Shown one piece after another: positions 4,978 to 6,671 of a DNA stretch of 6,671 nt (within the stretch, counting starts at the first letter, position 1; every line of letters starts with the position of its first letter). Origin of the DNA: Campylobacter sp. UBA1713 (lineage in GTDB: Bacteria; Campylobacterota; Campylobacteria; Campylobacterales; Campylobacteraceae); assembly GCA_002317305.1 (NCBI GenBank), contig DCIZ01000128.1, positions 1 through 6,671 on the forward strand, written 5' to 3'. Both the position numbers and the translations under genes were made by a program. The notes beneath the pieces were generated by a model. That model worked only from the letters and a program-made list of their open reading frames with translations. It made no database searches and had not been told where the DNA came from.

Positions 4978-6057
4978 ATGGATAGACTTTTGAATTTTAG
5001 CGCAGGACCTAGTGCCATCGCGCTTGAGGTTTTACAAGAGGCGCAACGAGACCTCGTTAGCTACAAAGGTTCTGGCGTTTCTATCATGGAAGTTAGCCAC
5101 AGAGGCAAGGTTTTTGAGGCGCTTCACAACGAAACCATAGCGTTAGTGCGAGAGTTTTACGCGTTGGGCGATGAGTATGCGGTGCTGTTTTTACAAGGTG
5201 GCGGGACTTTGCAGTTTAGTCAAACGGTGGCGAATCTCTACAACGGCGGCGTGGCGGAGTATGCAAACACGGGCGTTTGGACGCAAAAAGCCATAAAAGA
5301 GGCAAAAATAGCGGGCATCAAATTTGACGTGGTGGCAAGTAGCGAGGCGGATAAATTTGCCTACATTCCAAAATTCGAATTTAGCGACACGGCGGACTAC
5401 GGCTACATATGTTCAAACAACACCATTTACGGCACTCAATACGCCACACTGCCGACACCAAAGTGCCCTTTGGTGGTAGATTCTAGTAGCGATCTTTTTA
5501 GTCGTGAGGTGGATTTTAAACGGCATAACATAGGGTGCTTTTTTGGCGGAGCGCAAAAAAACGCAGGACCGGCGGGCGTTACCATCGTCATAGTTAGGCG
5601 CGACTTGCTTGACAGGGTTGGCGACAATGTGCCGATGATTTTGCGTTATAAGACGCAAGTGGAGGCAAATTCACTCTCAAACACGCCGCCGACTTTTGGC
5701 ATCTACATGCTAAATTTGGTGTTAAAATGGCTAAAAAAACTAGGCGGTTTAAAGGCAGTGGATGAGCAAAATCGCGAAAAAGCAAATTTGCTTTATGACT
5801 ACATAGACGCTTCGGGCGGATTTTACACGGCGCACGCACAAAAGGGCTCACGCTCGCTTATGAATGTTAGCTTTGTCTCAAAGAGTAGCGAACTAGATGC
5901 GGCTTTTGTCAAAGAGGCAGAGGTGGCTGGAATGATAGGGCTAAAAGGGCACAAACTACTGGGTGGCTTGCGAGCGTCTATCTACAACGCTGTATCTTTA
6001 AGTGATGTTAAGAAGCTTGTGGAGTTTATGGAGCGGTTTAAGAATTCAAATTTGTAA
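4978..6057 (+). CDS. serC: Phosphoserine aminotransferase SerC
   Basis: PLP-dependent class V aminotransferase of serine biosynthesis: 3-phosphohydroxypyruvate plus glutamate gives phosphoserine. It may also act in the pyridoxal phosphate pathway where DXP-independent synthesis is absent. The 359 residues match the family length. Motifs are NFSAGPSA (6-13), MEVSHRGK (37-44, H41/R42 for substrate), LQGGGTLQF (72-80), VVDSSSD (166-172, the D168 region contacting the PLP ring), FFGGAQKNAGPAG (188-200) with Schiff-base K194, SNTPPTFGIYM (234-244) and GLKGHKLLGGLRASIYNA (321-338). The usual HR pair is HK (325-326), a conservative change. ATG is preceded by AAAAGG and by its own promoter. The next gene follows after 15 bases. 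G and C are nearly balanced, unlike the upstream group. Confidence 0.96.
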   Translation: MDRLLNFSAGPSAIALEVLQEAQRDLVSYKGSGVSIMEVSHRGKVFEALHNETIALVREFYALGDEYAVLFLQGGGTLQFSQTVANLYNGGVAEYANTGVWTQKAIKEAKIAGIKFDVVASSEADKFAYIPKFEFSDTADYGYICSNNTIYGTQYATLPTPKCPLVVDSSSDLFSREVDFKRHNIGCFFGGAQKNAGPAGVTIVIVRRDLLDRVGDNVPMILRYKTQVEANSLSNTPPTFGIYMLNLVLKWLKKLGGLKAVDEQNREKANLLYDYIDASGGFYTAHAQKGSRSLMNVSFVSKSSELDAAFVKEAEVAGMIGLKGHKLLGGLRASIYNAVSLSDVKKLVEFMERFKNSNL

Positions 6058-6060
6058 ATT

Positions 6061-6066
6061 AAGGAG
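6061..6066 (+). promoter_or_regulatory. Strong ribosome binding site of the helix-hairpin-helix gene
   Basis: AAGGAG lies six bases before ATG 6073, in the 15-base gap after serC. It supports both the start and co-transcription with serC. Confidence 0.75.
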
Positions 6067-6072
6067 AAAAAG

Positions 6073-6576
6073 ATGAAAAATTTTTTGAAATTGGCGGCGT
6101 TGCTGCTAGGACTTTCTAGTTTGGCTTTTGGTGCGGTAAATTTAAACACAGCTACAAAAGAGGAGCTCATGGCGCTGCCTGACATAGGCGAAGTGCGTGC
6201 AAATGCCATCATAAAATACCGCGCGAAAAACAACTTTAAAAGCGTGGACGACTTAAAAAACGTGGAGGGCATCGGCGAGGGGATAAGTGCAAATTTGAAA
6301 GACGATGTCAAATTTAGCGGCGCAAGCGACACGACAAACATAAAGGCAAAGTCGCTAAATGTGCGAAATGGCGCAAAGCGTGTGAAAAAGGCTAGCGATG
6401 CTTTGGGCGAGAGCATGAACAAAACTAAACGCACGAGAAAGAAAGCGAGCGATGAGGCGGTAGGTGCTGGTGGCGTTGGCGGCGTTGGCGGTGATGTGGG
6501 CGTTGGCGCTGGCGTTGAAGAAAAACCAGCGAAAGCTAAACGCACGAGAAAGAAAGCTAACGAGACGGTGGAGTAG
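6073..6576 (+). CDS. Secreted ComEA-like helix-hairpin-helix protein with a basic, glycine-interrupted tail
   Basis: Probably a periplasmic DNA-binding protein, as ComEA-type proteins are in DNA uptake. Residues 1-20 form a signal peptide (basic start, hydrophobic core, likely cut after AFG). Residues 23-81 are a ComEA-type HhH2 domain: VNLNTATKEELMALPDIGE (22-40), AIIKYR, FKSVDDL, then the second hairpin VEGIGEG (64-70). ComEA-like proteins of related bacteria are often only about 80 residues. Here a tail of about 85 residues follows, with three basic motifs: KRVKKASD (102-109), KRTRKKASD (119-127) and KRTRKKAN (156-163). A Gly/Val-rich spacer (131-148) separates the last two. The tail resembles histone H1-like or lysine-rich nucleic-acid-binding tails. 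The gene is expressed with serC. A competence role is inferred from the domain only, and the tail may instead bind cell surface or RNA. Confidence 0.82.
   Translation: MKNFLKLAALLLGLSSLAFGAVNLNTATKEELMALPDIGEVRANAIIKYRAKNNFKSVDDLKNVEGIGEGISANLKDDVKFSGASDTTNIKAKSLNVRNGAKRVKKASDALGESMNKTKRTRKKASDEAVGAGGVGGVGGDVGVGAGVEEKPAKAKRTRKKANETVE
6425..6557 (+). repeat. 22-base exact direct repeat inside the helix-hairpin-helix gene, flanking a GGCGTT-rich tract
   Basis: Bases 6425-6446 and 6536-6557 are identical (CTAAACGCACG...AAAGAAAGC), offset by 111 bases, which is 37 codons. Recombination between them would delete 37 residues in frame. Between them lies a degenerate GGCGTTGGC-type minisatellite (about 6470-6516) coding the Gly/Val spacer. 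Confidence 0.85.
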
Positions 6577-6579
6577 ATT

Positions 6580-6646
<67 letters not shown>

Positions 6647-6651
6647 TTCTG

Positions 6652-6671
6652 CGATTCTACAGAATCGTCAA
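6652..6671. repeat. Short palindrome and start of a further composite repeat copy at the window edge
   Basis: CGATTCT (6652-6658) and AGAATCG (6661-6667) are inverted complements separated by two bases. The last 11 bases, AGAATCGTCAA (6661-6671), are identical to 2189-2199, which leads into core copy 1. The continuation lies outside the window, so a fourth core is inferred rather than seen. Confidence 0.55.

Noticed and set aside
5982..6545. 187-codon minus-strand open frame opposite the helix-hairpin-helix gene
   Set aside because: It is the low-complexity antisense shadow of a gene with a signal peptide, HhH motifs and RBS; it has no recognisable domain.

Overview
The window is one strand of a compact bacterial chromosome. 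Eight protein genes all read on the + strand, in three tight groups separated by repeat-rich gaps. The proteins look like those of the Campylobacterota, most likely a Campylobacter-type organism from the higher-G+C side of the group. The pointers are the overall style of the Bpt, SerC and CysQ proteins, A/T-rich gaps full of AAATTT words, an extended -10 promoter without a clear -35 box, and several GTG starts. This placement is inference from memory of the families; no search was run.

Group 1 (135-2157) is bpt (leucyl transferase acting on acidic N-termini), mscL (osmotic emergency channel) and cysQ-like (inositol monophosphatase-fold phosphatase). The bpt-mscL gap is 26 bases and mscL/cysQ overlap by four bases, so they are probably co-transcribed. 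Group 2 (2602-4795) is a 12-TM YajR-like MFS transporter, an unrecognised five-helix membrane protein and thiE (thiamine phosphate synthase). Both junctions overlap (4 and 19 bases). Group 3 (4978-6576) is serC (phosphoserine aminotransferase), with a visible promoter, followed 15 bases later by a secreted ComEA-like helix-hairpin-helix protein with an unusual lysine/arginine-rich tail. These are mostly housekeeping functions (protein turnover, osmotic safety, sulfur/nucleotide recycling, thiamine and serine biosynthesis). No single pathway links the groups.

The most unusual content is between the genes. A mosaic repeat family occupies the gap at 2158-2601, the left edge (about 1-85) and the right edge (about 6581-6671). 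Its parts are (a) an imperfect palindromic core of about 42-45 bases beginning CGCCGTCATTC and containing CGAAGAATCC, present three times in two orientations; (b) an A/T-rich arm seen at 11-41 and, inverted, at 2415-2445 with 29 of 31 identical; and (c) tandem 7-base units of the GTTTTCC/GTTCTCC/GCATTCC family in three separate arrays, the last being nine perfect copies. The last 11 bases of the window repeat the lead-in to core copy 1, suggesting that another copy begins just beyond the edge. A separate nested inverted repeat (4827-4890) lies between thiE and serC. No RNA genes, transposase genes, phage genes or CRISPR arrays were seen.
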